Shown: positions 41,099 to 49,366, counted from the first letter of the stretch. The stretch is DNA of 64,000 nt from Isoptericola sp044389085 (GCF_044389085.1 NZ_JBIRXP010000006.1:1-64000), one strand, 5' to 3'. Numbers and translations: made by a program. The notes: generated by a model from the letters alone, not told the origin.

Positions 41099-42139
41099 AT
41101 GGACCTCACCCAGGCGCGCGAGACCAAGGCCCAGCTCAGCGACTTCGCCCGTGACCTGGCCGAACGGCACGGCGTGCCCGCCAGCCCGTACGCGGTCGGC
41201 GACGGCGCGACCCCCGCGGACGTGGTGCGCGCGCCCACCCTGTCGCTGGGTCTCGCGCCCCAGGGCGACGGCGCGTACGGCATCGCGGTCCGCTACCGGC
41301 TCGGGGTCCCGACGGCGCGGTCGTTCGTGCGCAAGCTGGCCGCCGAGGCGGGCGACGCCGTCGACGTCCGCCGCACCGGGCGCATCCGGACGCTCGCCGC
41401 GCAGGTCCGCCCGCCGGTCGCCACGGCGCGCGCCCTGGGGGAGACCGACCGGGTGCGGCCGCTGCGGCCCGGGGTCTCGATCGCCCACGTGGACGTCACC
41501 GCGGGCACGCTCGGCGCGCTCGTGACGAAGGCGGACGGCTCGGACGACCGGGCCCGGTACGTGCTGTCCAACTTCCACGTCCTGGCGGGGTCGCCGTCCG
41601 CCCGGGTGGGGGACGTCGTCGTGCAGCCGGGCCCGGCCGACGGTGGCCGCGCGCCCGAGGACCGCGTCGGCACGCTCGCGCAGGTGGTCCCGCTGGCGCC
41701 GGGCGTGCCGGCCACGGTGGACGCCGCCCTCGCGCTCCTCGACGACGGGATCGAGGCCGACCCGACCTACCCCGTGGGTGCGGTGACCACCACCGCCGTC
41801 GCGGTGGGCGGTGAGGCGGTGGCGAAGATCGGCCGCACCACGTCGCTCACGCAGGGGCGGGTGACGGCCATCGAGATGGACGACGTCGTCGTCGGCTACG
41901 GCGACGAGCTCGGCGCCCTGTCGTTCGACAACCAGATCGAGGTGGAGGGCGTCGGCGGCACGTTCTCGCGCGGCGGCGACTCCGGCTCGCTCGTCTACCG
42001 CGAGGACGGCGTCGCGCTCGGCCTGCTGTTCGCCGGCTCCGAGACGGGCGGCTCCGACGGCACGGGCCTGACCTACTGCAACCCGGTCGACGTCGTCCTC
42101 GAGGCCCTGGGCGTCACCCTCGCCCGACCGCCGAGGTAG
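41099..42139 (+). CDS. Trypsin-like serine protease
   Basis: A 346-residue chymotrypsin-fold protease. The catalytic triad is His160 in YVLSNFHVLAG, Asp208 in TVDAALALL, and Ser295 in RGGDSGSLV. The N-terminal 110 residues are helix-rich with no recognised domain and may be regulatory. No signal peptide or membrane segment, so it is probably intracellular. ATG at 41099 lies six bases after CAGACT and has no ribosome binding site. Its TAG stop belongs to the first unit of the 20-bp repeat array. The substrate is unknown. Confidence 0.85.
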   Translation: MDLTQARETKAQLSDFARDLAERHGVPASPYAVGDGATPADVVRAPTLSLGLAPQGDGAYGIAVRYRLGVPTARSFVRKLAAEAGDAVDVRRTGRIRTLAAQVRPPVATARALGETDRVRPLRPGVSIAHVDVTAGTLGALVTKADGSDDRARYVLSNFHVLAGSPSARVGDVVVQPGPADGGRAPEDRVGTLAQVVPLAPGVPATVDAALALLDDGIEADPTYPVGAVTTTAVAVGGEAVAKIGRTTSLTQGRVTAIEMDDVVVGYGDELGALSFDNQIEVEGVGGTFSRGGDSGSLVYREDGVALGLLFAGSETGGSDGTGLTYCNPVDVVLEALGVTLARPPR

Positions 42140-42320
42140 TTCCAGATCTGCCGAGGTAGTTCAGAAATCGCCGAGGTAGTTCCAGTCTTGCCGAGGTAGT
42201 TCGAGAATCGGCGAGGTAGTCCCTGTCTCGTGGTCGTGCGAACTACCTCGCCGATTTCTGAACTACCTCGCCGGTCTTCGGACTACCTCGCTGATTTTCG
42301 AACGACCTCGGCGTGAGGTC
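42131..42320. repeat. Dyad-symmetric array of nine 20-bp units (5 direct + 4 inverted)
   Basis: Five direct units begin at 42131, 42151, 42171, 42191 and 42211 (consensus CCGAGGTAGTTCcAGaatcg). A 10-bp centre (42231-42240) is followed by four complementary units at 42241, 42261, 42281 and 42301. Core positions pair symmetrically about 42231, and two mid-array arms (42152-42181 with 42241-42270) pair at 29 of 30 positions. The array fills the 179-bp gap between the convergent protease and EIIA genes and provides the protease stop codon. It is not CRISPR: units abut with no unique spacers, and halves are inverted. Confidence 0.9.
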
Positions 42321-42783
42321 AGCCCCAGGCGAGCAGGTCGTCGCCGTGCTCGATCGTGGTGCCGACCTGCGCGAGGCGGGCGACGGCGTCGGGCGTGGCC
42401 TCGAGCGCGACGACGGGGCACACGGCGGACCTCCCGCCGTCGCGCACCGCCGCCGGGTCCCAGGTGACCAGGACGGTGCCTCGCTGCACGACGTCACCCT
42501 CGGAGGCGTGCGTCGTGAAGCCCGCGCCGCCGAGCTGCACGGTGTCGATGCCGAGGTGCACCAGGACGGCGCGCCCGTCGTCGTGCTGCACGACGAACGC
42601 GTGCGGGTGGAGCTTGACGATCCTCCCCGTGATCGGCGAGACGGCCTCGCCCCCGCGGACGCCGTCGGGCTCGATCGCCAGGCCGGGGCCGACCATGCCG
42701 GCCGAGAACACCGGGTCGTCCACGGCGGCCATGTCGACGACGGTGCCGGCGACGGGGGCGAGCACCGTCAGCGCTGTCCTCAT
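42319..42783 (-). CDS. PTS glucose-type EIIA component (Crr-like)
   Basis: A 154-residue soluble EIIA of the glucose family that passes phosphate from HPr to an EIIB and can regulate other proteins. The phosphorylated histidine is His76 in VLVHLGIDTV, and the second active-site histidine His61 is in LHPHAFVV. ATG at 42783 overlaps the DasR-like stop (ATGA) and follows GAAGGGAG, so the two are coupled. With HPr and enzyme I close by, this is the general PTS locus; the sugar-specific EIIBC is not in the window. Confidence 0.93.
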   Translation of the reverse strand: MRTALTVLAPVAGTVVDMAAVDDPVFSAGMVGPGLAIEPDGVRGGEAVSPITGRIVKLHPHAFVVQHDDGRAVLVHLGIDTVQLGGAGFTTHASEGDVVQRGTVLVTWDPAAVRDGGRSAVCPVVALEATPDAVARLAQVGTTIEHGDDLLAWG

Positions 42784-43631
42784 CGAGAGCTCCCTTCGGG
42801 GATGCGTCCGGGCCGGGCGTCGCCGTCGGCGGTCCGGGTGCGGGGGACCGGCGTGGGCCGTGCCTCGCGCAGGGGGACGACGACGCTGTACCGGTCGCCG
42901 CGGTAGGTGGCGCGCGTGAACATGACGGCGGCGTCCCCGCCGAACGTGCGCCGCACGGTGCGCATGACGGCGCGAGAGCCGCGCATCTGCAACGCCTCGA
43001 GCTCCTCCGGCGTGGCGTCCGCGGCCGTGATGACCTCCTCGCCCCAGGTGGGGTCGAGGCCGCGTTCCCGCAGCGCGGCGTGGAGGCTCTCGGGGACGCC
43101 GTCGTCCAGCAGGTCGGGGGCGAGGTCGACGGGGACCCACGACTCCTCGACGCTCATCGGGGTGCCGTCGGCGGTGCGCAGCCGCACCACGTGGTGGACC
43201 GGCGTGCCGACCTCGCGGTCCAGGGCCTCGGCGACGGCGGCGGGCGCGGGCCGCTGCTCGCTCCGCAGCACCGTGGCGCCGGGGGTGAGGCCCAGGCGGC
43301 GGGCCTCCTCGCCGAACGTCGTCAGCCGCATCCCGACGTCGGCGCGCGGCGGGGCGACGAACGTCCCGCGGCCCTGCGCCCGCTCCAGCACCCCCTCGGT
43401 CACCAGGGCGTCGATCGCCTGCCGCACCGTCATGCGGGAGACCCCGAACTTCTCGGTGAGGCTGCGCTCGGAGGGGATCGCGTCGCCGACGGCGAGCTCG
43501 CTCGTGACGAGGTCGGCGAGGAACGCGCGCACCGCGAGGTACTTGTGCTCCCCGGAGCGAGCGCCGTCCCTGACCATCCGCGTGTCCCGTCCTGCCCTGC
43601 GATCGGCTTCGATCTGCGTGGTGTGCGACAT
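42780..43631 (-). CDS. dasR: GntR-family regulator with UTRA domain (DasR/NagR-like)
   Basis: A 283-residue HutC-subfamily regulator: winged helix about 35-100 (DAIPSERSLTEKFGVSRMTVRQAIDALV) and a UTRA effector domain about 115-270. The PTS context and dre-like sites upstream (43705-43745) and before HPr (46578-46593) indicate a DasR homologue, which senses GlcNAc-phosphate or GlcN-phosphate and represses PTS and chitin genes. ATG at 43631 is preferred over 43577; neither has a strong ribosome binding site. It forms an operon with EIIA. Confidence 0.87.
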   Translation of the reverse strand: MSHTTQIEADRRAGRDTRMVRDGARSGEHKYLAVRAFLADLVTSELAVGDAIPSERSLTEKFGVSRMTVRQAIDALVTEGVLERAQGRGTFVAPPRADVGMRLTTFGEEARRLGLTPGATVLRSEQRPAPAAVAEALDREVGTPVHHVVRLRTADGTPMSVEESWVPVDLAPDLLDDGVPESLHAALRERGLDPTWGEEVITAADATPEELEALQMRGSRAVMRTVRRTFGGDAAVMFTRATYRGDRYSVVVPLREARPTPVPRTRTADGDARPGRIPEGSSR

Positions 43632-43704
43632 CCGCACCAGTATCGGGCGTCCCGCCCGCCCCCCGTGCGGCGCTTCCTCGGCAGCGGCCGAGGTGGACTC
43701 ATCA

Positions 43705-43745
43705 TGAGGTCTAGACCACTCCACCTGCAAGTGGTCCAGACAACC
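43705..43745. promoter_or_regulatory. Two dre-like DasR sites between dasR and ptsI
   Basis: TGAGGTCTAGACCACT (43705-43720) and AGTGGTCCAGACAACC (43730-43745) resemble the DasR-responsive consensus ACTGGTCTAGACCAGT, the first with a perfect GGTCTAGACC core. They lie in the 340-bp divergent region (43632-43971) between the DasR-like gene and enzyme I. The remaining part of this stretch, before ptsI, has no convincing gene. Confidence 0.7.
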
Positions 43746-43971
43746 TGCACGTGGCAGCCTGCGTCGAGCGCCGGGACCCTGGCGGCGCGACACCGGGCGT
43801 CACGGGGTGGCAGGTCGGGCCCTCGGGCCGCGAGGATGACCCTGACGCCCGCGGCGGCCGTCGTCGGGGACCAGGCCGCGGCGGGCCAGAGGGCGACCAC
43901 GGCCGTGGCCGCCACGTCCGGTACCCCGTCCGACGGGACGCGGGGTCCGCGAAGGAGAAGGGCTCGGTCTG

Positions 43972-45654
43972 ATGAGCAGCATCCTCACCGGCGCCCCGGT
44001 GAGCCCCGGCCGGGCGGCCGGCGTCGTCGTGACGATGCCGGCCCCCGTCCCGGAGCCCCCGGTGGTGGCCCTCGACGCGTCCGGCGTCTCCGGAGCCGAC
44101 GACGCGGTGTCGCGCCTGGGCGCCGCGACGTCGGCCGTCCGGGACCGCCTCGAGGCGCAGGCGGCGCAGGCCACGGGCACGGCGGCGGACGTGCTCGCCG
44201 TGACGGCCGCGATGGCCGCGGACCCCACGCTGGCCGTCGACGCCGAGCGGCGCGTGCGCCAGGCCGCGGCCACCCCCGAGCGTGCCGTGTGGGACGCCGC
44301 GAACGCGCTCGCGGCCCAGCTCGAGCAGCTCGGCCCCCCGCTGAGCGAGCGGGCCCGCGACGTGCGTGACGTGCGCGACCGCATCGTCGCCGAGCTCACC
44401 GGCGTGCGCCCGCCGGGCGTCCCGTCGCCGGGGCACCCCTTCGTGCTGGTCGCGGACGACCTGGCCCCCGCGGACACGGCGACCCTGGACCCGGAGGCGG
44501 TCGTCGCCGTCGTCACCAGCGGCGGTGGGCCCACCTCGCACACGGCGATCCTGGCGCGCGCGCTCGGCATCCCCGCCGTCGTCGCGGTGCGCGGGGCCGA
44601 GGACCTGGCCGACGGCGAGACCGTCGTGGTCGACGGGGCCGCGGGCACGGTGCTGCGCGACCCGTCGGACGCCGAGGCGGAGGCGGCGCGCCACGCCGTG
44701 CGTGTCGAGCGCCCGTTCGACGGGCGCGGCCGTACCGCCGACGGGCACCGGGTGGAGCTGCTCGCCAACGTGGCCGACCCCGGCGCGGCGCAGGCGGCCG
44801 TCGCCGCGCACGCCGAGGGGGTGGGCCTGTTCCGCACCGAGTTCTGCTTCCTCGGGCGGGACGTCGAGCCGACCGTCGAGGAGCAGGTGGCCGCCTACCG
44901 CGGCGTCCTTGCGGCGTTCGGCGGCCGCAAGGTCGTGGTGCGCACCCTCGACGCCGGCGCGGACAAGCCGCTGCCGTTCGTGACCGAGGACGACGAGCCG
45001 AACCCCGCGCTCGGCGTCCGCGGCCTGCGCACCGCCGTCCGGCACCCCGAGGTGCTGGACCGGCAGCTGCAGGCGATCGCGGCGGCGGCCGAGGCGGAGT
45101 CCGCCGACGTCTGGGTCATGGCGCCGATGGTCACCACCGCCGACGAGGCGCGGTCGTTCGCGGCCGCCTGCGAGGCGCGCGGGCTGGGCCGGTCGGGCGC
45201 GATGATCGAGGTCCCCGCCGCGGCCCTGCGCTCGCGCTGGGTGTTCGAGCACGCCACGTTCGGCAGCATCGGCACCAACGACCTCACGCAGTACGCGATG
45301 GCCGCCGACCGGATGCTCGGCGACCTCGCCACGCTGTCCACGTCCTGGCAGCCCGCCGTCCTCGAGCTGGTGCGCGCCACGTGTCAGGGCGCGCACGCGT
45401 ACGGCCGGCCCGTCGGCGTGTGCGGGGAGGCGGCGGCCGACGCCGTGCTGGCGCCCGTGCTCGTGGGCCTGGGCGTCACGTCGCTGTCCATGACGCCGCG
45501 CGCGATCGCCGACGTCGCGGCGGTGCTGGCCGAGGTCACGTTCGCGCGGTGCCGCGAGCTCGCCCGCGTGGCTCTCGAGCAGCCGGACGCCGACGCGGCC
45601 CGCTCCGCCGCCCGGCGCGAGCTGGCCGACGTCCTGGAGCCCCTCGGCCTCTGA
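43972..45654 (+). CDS. ptsI: PTS enzyme I (phosphoenolpyruvate-protein phosphotransferase)
   Basis: A 560-residue enzyme I that autophosphorylates from phosphoenolpyruvate and passes phosphate to HPr. The swivelling N-domain has the active His190 in GGGPTSHTAILAR. The C-terminal PEP domain has EGVGLFRTEFCFL, VVRTLDAGADKPLPF, the GIGTNDLTQYAM-type IGTNDLTQYAMAADR motif, and the active cysteine region VGVCGEAAAD. Length fits the family (about 550-575). ATG at 43972 follows GAAGGAGAAGG. Regulated by the dre-like sites upstream. Confidence 0.95.
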   Translation: MSSILTGAPVSPGRAAGVVVTMPAPVPEPPVVALDASGVSGADDAVSRLGAATSAVRDRLEAQAAQATGTAADVLAVTAAMAADPTLAVDAERRVRQAAATPERAVWDAANALAAQLEQLGPPLSERARDVRDVRDRIVAELTGVRPPGVPSPGHPFVLVADDLAPADTATLDPEAVVAVVTSGGGPTSHTAILARALGIPAVVAVRGAEDLADGETVVVDGAAGTVLRDPSDAEAEAARHAVRVERPFDGRGRTADGHRVELLANVADPGAAQAAVAAHAEGVGLFRTEFCFLGRDVEPTVEEQVAAYRGVLAAFGGRKVVVRTLDAGADKPLPFVTEDDEPNPALGVRGLRTAVRHPEVLDRQLQAIAAAAEAESADVWVMAPMVTTADEARSFAAACEARGLGRSGAMIEVPAAALRSRWVFEHATFGSIGTNDLTQYAMAADRMLGDLATLSTSWQPAVLELVRATCQGAHAYGRPVGVCGEAAADAVLAPVLVGLGVTSLSMTPRAIADVAAVLAEVTFARCRELARVALEQPDADAARSAARRELADVLEPLGL

Positions 45655-45672
45655 CGCGGACCGCTCCCAGCA

Positions 45673-46293
45673 TCAGGCGAAGAGGGCCGTGCCGTACTTG
45701 AGCAGGACGGCGGCGGCCAGCAGCAGGAACCAGGCGGCGATGAGGATGCCGAACGCTCCGGAGCGCACCAGCGACATCGCCCAGGACTGCACCCGCGCGG
45801 GCCAGTAGAGGTTGTCCTCGAGGATGTTCCAGTGCAGCATCGACACGAAGACGAGCGTCGTGGAGACGGTGATCGTCAGGCACCACGGGCACAGCGCGCC
45901 GATGACGAACATCGACTGGTAGAAGAGCCAGTACGCGAAGACGAGGCCCAGCAGGTAGACGGTCTGGGCCGCCGTCATGAACCAGCGCGGGAACCGCACC
46001 CCGGCCAGACCGGCCACGGCCACGGTGATGACCACCGACTCGGCGACCAGCCCGAGGAACGCGTTGGGGAAGCCGAACAGGCTGGCCTGCCAGGAGGTGC
46101 CGACCGCGCCGCACGAGACGACGGCGTTGATGTCGCACGCGAGGGCCGCCTCGGGGTTCGCCGCGAGCTCGACGGCGTCGACGGACAGGACGAACGCCGC
46201 GACGAGGCCGACGAGCGCCCCGACGAGCATCTCGCCGAACAACCAACCGGCCGAGTGGAAGAAGCCGCTCGGCCGGGCGGGCCGGTCCGTCAT
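45673..46293 (-). CDS. Vitamin K epoxide reductase-family membrane protein
   Basis: A 206-residue membrane protein with four to five helices. VKOR signatures are CDINAVVSCGAVGTSWQASLFGFPNAFLGL (paired cysteines and the conserved Ser) and the CxxC in IGALCPWCLTIT. Bacterial VKORs replace DsbB in reoxidising a DsbA-like thiol oxidase for exported disulphide proteins, using menaquinone. ATG at 46293 overlaps the HPr stop (ATGA). The pairing with HPr is unusual and functionally unexplained; no Dsb-like partner is next to it. Confidence 0.93.
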   Translation of the reverse strand: MTDRPARPSGFFHSAGWLFGEMLVGALVGLVAAFVLSVDAVELAANPEAALACDINAVVSCGAVGTSWQASLFGFPNAFLGLVAESVVITVAVAGLAGVRFPRWFMTAAQTVYLLGLVFAYWLFYQSMFVIGALCPWCLTITVSTTLVFVSMLHWNILEDNLYWPARVQSWAMSLVRSGAFGILIAAWFLLLAAAVLLKYGTALFA

Positions 46294-46562
46294 GCCACCG
46301 CGTCCCGCGACAGGAACTCGACGAGGGCGTCGAGCGCGGTGGTGGCGGCGTCGTCGTCGGTCTCGGTGCGCAGCACCACCTCGTCGCCGAGCGACGCGCC
46401 GAGGGTCATGATCCCGAGGACGCTCGCGGCGTCCACGGTGTCCCCGCCGGCGGTCTTGGCGATCTGCACCGGCACCGGCTGCTGACCGGCCTTCTGCGCG
46501 AAGAGCGCCGCCGGCCGGGCGTGCAGCCCCTCGGTGATGGCGACGACGACGGTGCGTTCCAT
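46290..46562 (-). CDS. ptsH: PTS phosphocarrier protein HPr
   Basis: A 90-residue HPr with the phosphorylatable histidine His14 in EGLHARPAALF and the family ASVLGIMTLGASLGDEV segment, where the serine aligned to regulatory Ser46 of low-GC Gram-positives is present but its flanking lysine is alanine. ATG at 46562 follows CCGGAGGG. A dre-like site begins 15 bp upstream. It is co-transcribed with the VKOR gene. Confidence 0.95.
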   Translation of the reverse strand: MERTVVVAITEGLHARPAALFAQKAGQQPVPVQIAKTAGGDTVDAASVLGIMTLGASLGDEVVLRTETDDDAATTALDALVEFLSRDAVA

Positions 46563-46577
46563 GGAGCCCTCCGGGAC

Positions 46578-46593
46578 GGTGGTCTGGACCAGT
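46578..46593 (-). promoter_or_regulatory. dre-like DasR site before HPr
   Basis: GGTGGTCTGGACCAGT matches the DasR consensus ACTGGTCTAGACCAGT at 13 of 16 positions, and is within 16 bp of the HPr ATG. A regulator bound here would block translation-proximal transcription of HPr and VKOR. Confidence 0.7.
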
Positions 46594-46629
46594 TCATCGT
46601 AGGGTCGGCGGCGGCGCAAGGGAAGCCGG

Positions 46630-47406
46630 TCAGCGCGCGTCGCGCGCCCGGTCGATCGCCATGCCCACGGAGTCGAGCAGCCGCTCCAGCGACGCGTCGA
46701 ACGGCGTGGCCTCGGCGTCGAAGCCGCCCGAGTCCCAGATGCGCTGCATGGTGGGGTAGCGCCGCGGGTCGAAGTGGTCCACCCAGAAGCTGCTCATCGA
46801 GGTCCAGTACTCGTCGTTGCTCTGGCCCGACGCGTCCTTCTCCGCGGACTCGGCGACGGTGGAGCGCGCCAGCCCGCGCACGAACGCGTCCACCAGCCCG
46901 ACGATCTCCACCACCTGGCGCTCGGCCAGGCCGGTGTCCACGAGGGTGCGCAGCCCGCACTCCTGCGCGTCGAGGACGGACGGGGTCAGCGGGAGGCGCC
47001 ACATGGTGGTCTGCAGGATCCACGGGTGGCGCTGGAACAGCTCCCAGTGGGCGCGCGCGTACGCGGCCAGGCCCTCGCGCCAGGGCGCGGTGGCGGGCGG
47101 CAGCTCGAGCTCGGCGAACGCGCGGTCGATCATGAGGTCCAGCAGCTCGGTGCGCCCCGGGACGTACGTGTAGAGCGACATCGCCCCCACGCCGAGCCGC
47201 GCCGCGACCTTGCGCATCGAGAGCGCCTCGAGCCCGTCGGCGTCGGCGATCGCGGTGCCCGCCCCGACGACGTCGTCGAGCGTGAGGCGAGCCCGGCGGC
47301 CGCGGCCCGACGGCTGCGGCGGGTCCCACAGGAGTGCCAGCCGACGCACGACCTCGGGCGGGCGGGGGATGCCGTCGTCCGGCGGTGGGGGCGAGGTGCT
47401 CGACAT
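46630..47406 (-). CDS. TetR-family regulator of the drug-type ABC exporter
   Basis: A 258-residue TetR/AcrR regulator with a TetR_C-type tail. HTH is RKVAARLGVGAMSLYTYVPGRTELLDLM. It has a 40-residue proline-rich N-terminal extension before the HTH. Divergent from the ABC exporter genes at 47528-49347, with a palindromic operator candidate in between. ATG at 47406 has AAAGGATGACGAACC upstream. It should repress the exporter and release on binding a drug. Confidence 0.9.
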   Translation of the reverse strand: MSSTSPPPPDDGIPRPPEVVRRLALLWDPPQPSGRGRRARLTLDDVVGAGTAIADADGLEALSMRKVAARLGVGAMSLYTYVPGRTELLDLMIDRAFAELELPPATAPWREGLAAYARAHWELFQRHPWILQTTMWRLPLTPSVLDAQECGLRTLVDTGLAERQVVEIVGLVDAFVRGLARSTVAESAEKDASGQSNDEYWTSMSSFWVDHFDPRRYPTMQRIWDSGGFDAEATPFDASLERLLDSVGMAIDRARDAR

Positions 47407-47467
47407 GGTTCGTCATCCTTTCACCCCTGCCGTCCGACCGGCCCGCAGGCCTTGTCGGACCCCCTGG

Positions 47468-47499
47468 CTAGAGTCGAGACTAGTTCCAGTACAGCGTAC
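47468..47499. promoter_or_regulatory. Operator-like palindromes before the ABC exporter
   Basis: CTAG-n8-CTAG (47468-47483) and the dyad GTAC-AGC-GTAC (47489-47499) lie in the 121-bp divergent region between the TetR and ABC genes. Either could be the TetR operator. Confidence 0.4.
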
Positions 47500-47527
47500 G
47501 AGAGACCGGGGTGGAAGGGGAGCGGCC

Positions 47528-48490
47528 ATGATTCGAGCACGGGGGCTGACCAAGACGTTCAGCCGTCGCAAGGAGACCGTCGAGGCGGTCAAGGGGATCG
47601 ACGTCGACGTCGCGGAGGGCGAGCTGGTCGCCTTCCTCGGGCCCAACGGGGCCGGCAAGTCGACGACGTTGCGGATGCTGACGTCCCTGCTGGAGCCGAC
47701 GGCGGGCGAGGCGACCGTGGCGGGGTACGACGTCGTCGCGCACCCGGCGCAGGTGCGGGCCCGCCTGGGCTTCATCGGGCAGGGCAACGGCGGCGGGTTC
47801 AGCTACAAGGTGGTCGACGAGCTGCACAACCAGGGCCGCTTCTACGGCCTCTCGCCGGAGGTCTACAAGGATCGGGCGGCGGACCTCCTGGCCGCGCTGG
47901 AGCTGGGCGGGCTCGAGAAGCGGTCGGTGCAGTCGCTGTCCGGCGGCCAGCGCCGCCGGCTCGACGTCGCGCTCGGGCTGATGAACCACCCGCCGCTGCT
48001 GTTCCTCGACGAGCCCACCACCGGGCTCGACCCGCACTCGCGGGCCAACCTCTGGGAGCACATCACCGCGATGCGCGAGCGCTACGGGATGACCGTGGTG
48101 CTCACCACGCACTACCTCGACGAGGCCGACAGCATGGCCGAGCGCGTCGTCGTCATCGACCACGGGGAGATCATCGCCGACGCCGCTCCCGACGCCCTCA
48201 AGCGCCGCTACGCCGACGACACCCTCACCGTCGTGGTCGCCACCGACGACGGCGGGGCGGTGCGCGCCGCGCTGCCCGACGCCCTGGGCGACGTGGAGCT
48301 CGCGCCGCACGACGCCGGCCTGCGGGTGCGGGTCCGCACCGCGCAGGGCGCCGAGGCGCTGCCGACGGTCATCGAGGCGCTGCGCGTGGCCGGCATCACC
48401 ACCACGGCGGCGAGCGCCCGGCAGGCGAGCCTCGACGACGTGTTCCTCAACCTCACCGGCCGGAGCCTGCGCGAGGAGGCGGCAGCATGA
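47528..48490 (+). CDS. ABC transporter ATPase, DrrA-like
   Basis: A 320-residue ATPase of the daunorubicin (DrrA) type. Walker A GPNGAGKST is at about 38-46, the signature LSGGQRRRLDVAL near 140, Walker B LLFLDEPTTGLDPHSR near 160, and the H-loop TTHYLDEAD near 195. A C-terminal extension (about 225-310) is typical of DrrA. ATG at 47528 follows GAAGGGGAGC. Partner of the overlapping permease gene; efflux of a drug or antibiotic is inferred. Confidence 0.93.
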   Translation: MIRARGLTKTFSRRKETVEAVKGIDVDVAEGELVAFLGPNGAGKSTTLRMLTSLLEPTAGEATVAGYDVVAHPAQVRARLGFIGQGNGGGFSYKVVDELHNQGRFYGLSPEVYKDRAADLLAALELGGLEKRSVQSLSGGQRRRLDVALGLMNHPPLLFLDEPTTGLDPHSRANLWEHITAMRERYGMTVVLTTHYLDEADSMAERVVVIDHGEIIADAAPDALKRRYADDTLTVVVATDDGGAVRAALPDALGDVELAPHDAGLRVRVRTAQGAEALPTVIEALRVAGITTTAASARQASLDDVFLNLTGRSLREEAAA

Positions 48491-49347
48491 CCGAGCAGAC
48501 GCGGACCACCACCCCCGCGACCACCGGGCACGACGCCCCGCGGATCGTCACCCGCACCGGGCCGGGCAAGTTCGTCAACGACACCGGGGCGGTCTTCACC
48601 CGCGAGATCCTGCTGGTGCTGCGCGACCCGTTCACGCTGATCTTCTCGCTGCTGCAGCCGCTGATCTTCCTCGGGCTCTTCGGCCCGCTGCTCACCGGGG
48701 CGTTCGGGGGCAGCATGGGCGGCGTCGGCGGCGCGGGAGCCAGCACCGCCGACACCCTGCAGTGGTTCGTGCCGGGCGTGATCGTCATGATCTCCCTGTT
48801 CGGCACGTCGATGACCGGCTCGAACCTGCTGTACGAGATCATGACCGGCTCCTACGAGCGGGTGCTCGCCACGCCGCTGGACCGGTCGGCCATCCTCGTG
48901 GGCCGGGCGCTCAAGGAGTTCGCGCCGCTGCTGGTGCAGGGGCTCCTCATCGCGGCCGTGTGCATCCCGTTCGGGTTCACGTTCCACGTGCTGCCCGCGC
49001 TCGCGGGCCTCGTGCTGCTCGGCGTCTTCGGCGTCGGGATCGGGGCGCTCTCGCACGCGCTGGCGCTGGCGTCGAAGAACCGCGAGTGGCTGTTCTGGGG
49101 CGTGCAGCAGTCGCTGCTGTTCCCGCTGCTCATCCTGTCCGGGATGATGCTGCCGCTCGAGGCCGGCCCGTCGTGGATGCAGACGGCGGCGAGGTTCAAC
49201 CCGCTGACCTACATGGTCGACGCCGAACGGGTGCTGTTCGGCGGCACCTTTGCCGACAGCGCCGTCCTGTGGGGCGTGGTGGCCGCGGCCGCCACGTGCG
49301 CCGTCGGGCTCCTGGTCGGCATCCGCGCCACCCGCCGCTCCGTCTGA
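48487..49347 (+). CDS. ABC-2 type transporter permease, DrrB-like
   Basis: A 286-residue ABC-2 permease with six helices and the EMTGSYERVLATPLDRSAILVGRALKEF cytoplasmic loop; ends in LVGIRATRRSV. ATG at 48487 overlaps the ATPase stop by four bases, and a large hairpin follows the gene. It forms a DrrAB-like exporter with 47528-48490. Confidence 0.93.
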   Translation: MTEQTRTTTPATTGHDAPRIVTRTGPGKFVNDTGAVFTREILLVLRDPFTLIFSLLQPLIFLGLFGPLLTGAFGGSMGGVGGAGASTADTLQWFVPGVIVMISLFGTSMTGSNLLYEIMTGSYERVLATPLDRSAILVGRALKEFAPLLVQGLLIAAVCIPFGFTFHVLPALAGLVLLGVFGVGIGALSHALALASKNREWLFWGVQQSLLFPLLILSGMMLPLEAGPSWMQTAARFNPLTYMVDAERVLFGGTFADSAVLWGVVAAAATCAVGLLVGIRATRRSV

Positions 49348-49366
49348 CCCGGGCCGTCGCCCTGGA

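Noticed and set aside
42131..42320. CRISPR-like appearance of the nine-unit array
   Set aside because: The 20-bp units abut with no unique spacers, the second half is inverted, and no cas gene is present.
43751..43972. A 73-codon frame between dasR and ptsI
   Set aside because: Gly/Arg/Asp-rich with no start signal or ribosome binding site; the stretch is better explained as the ptsI leader with dre sites.
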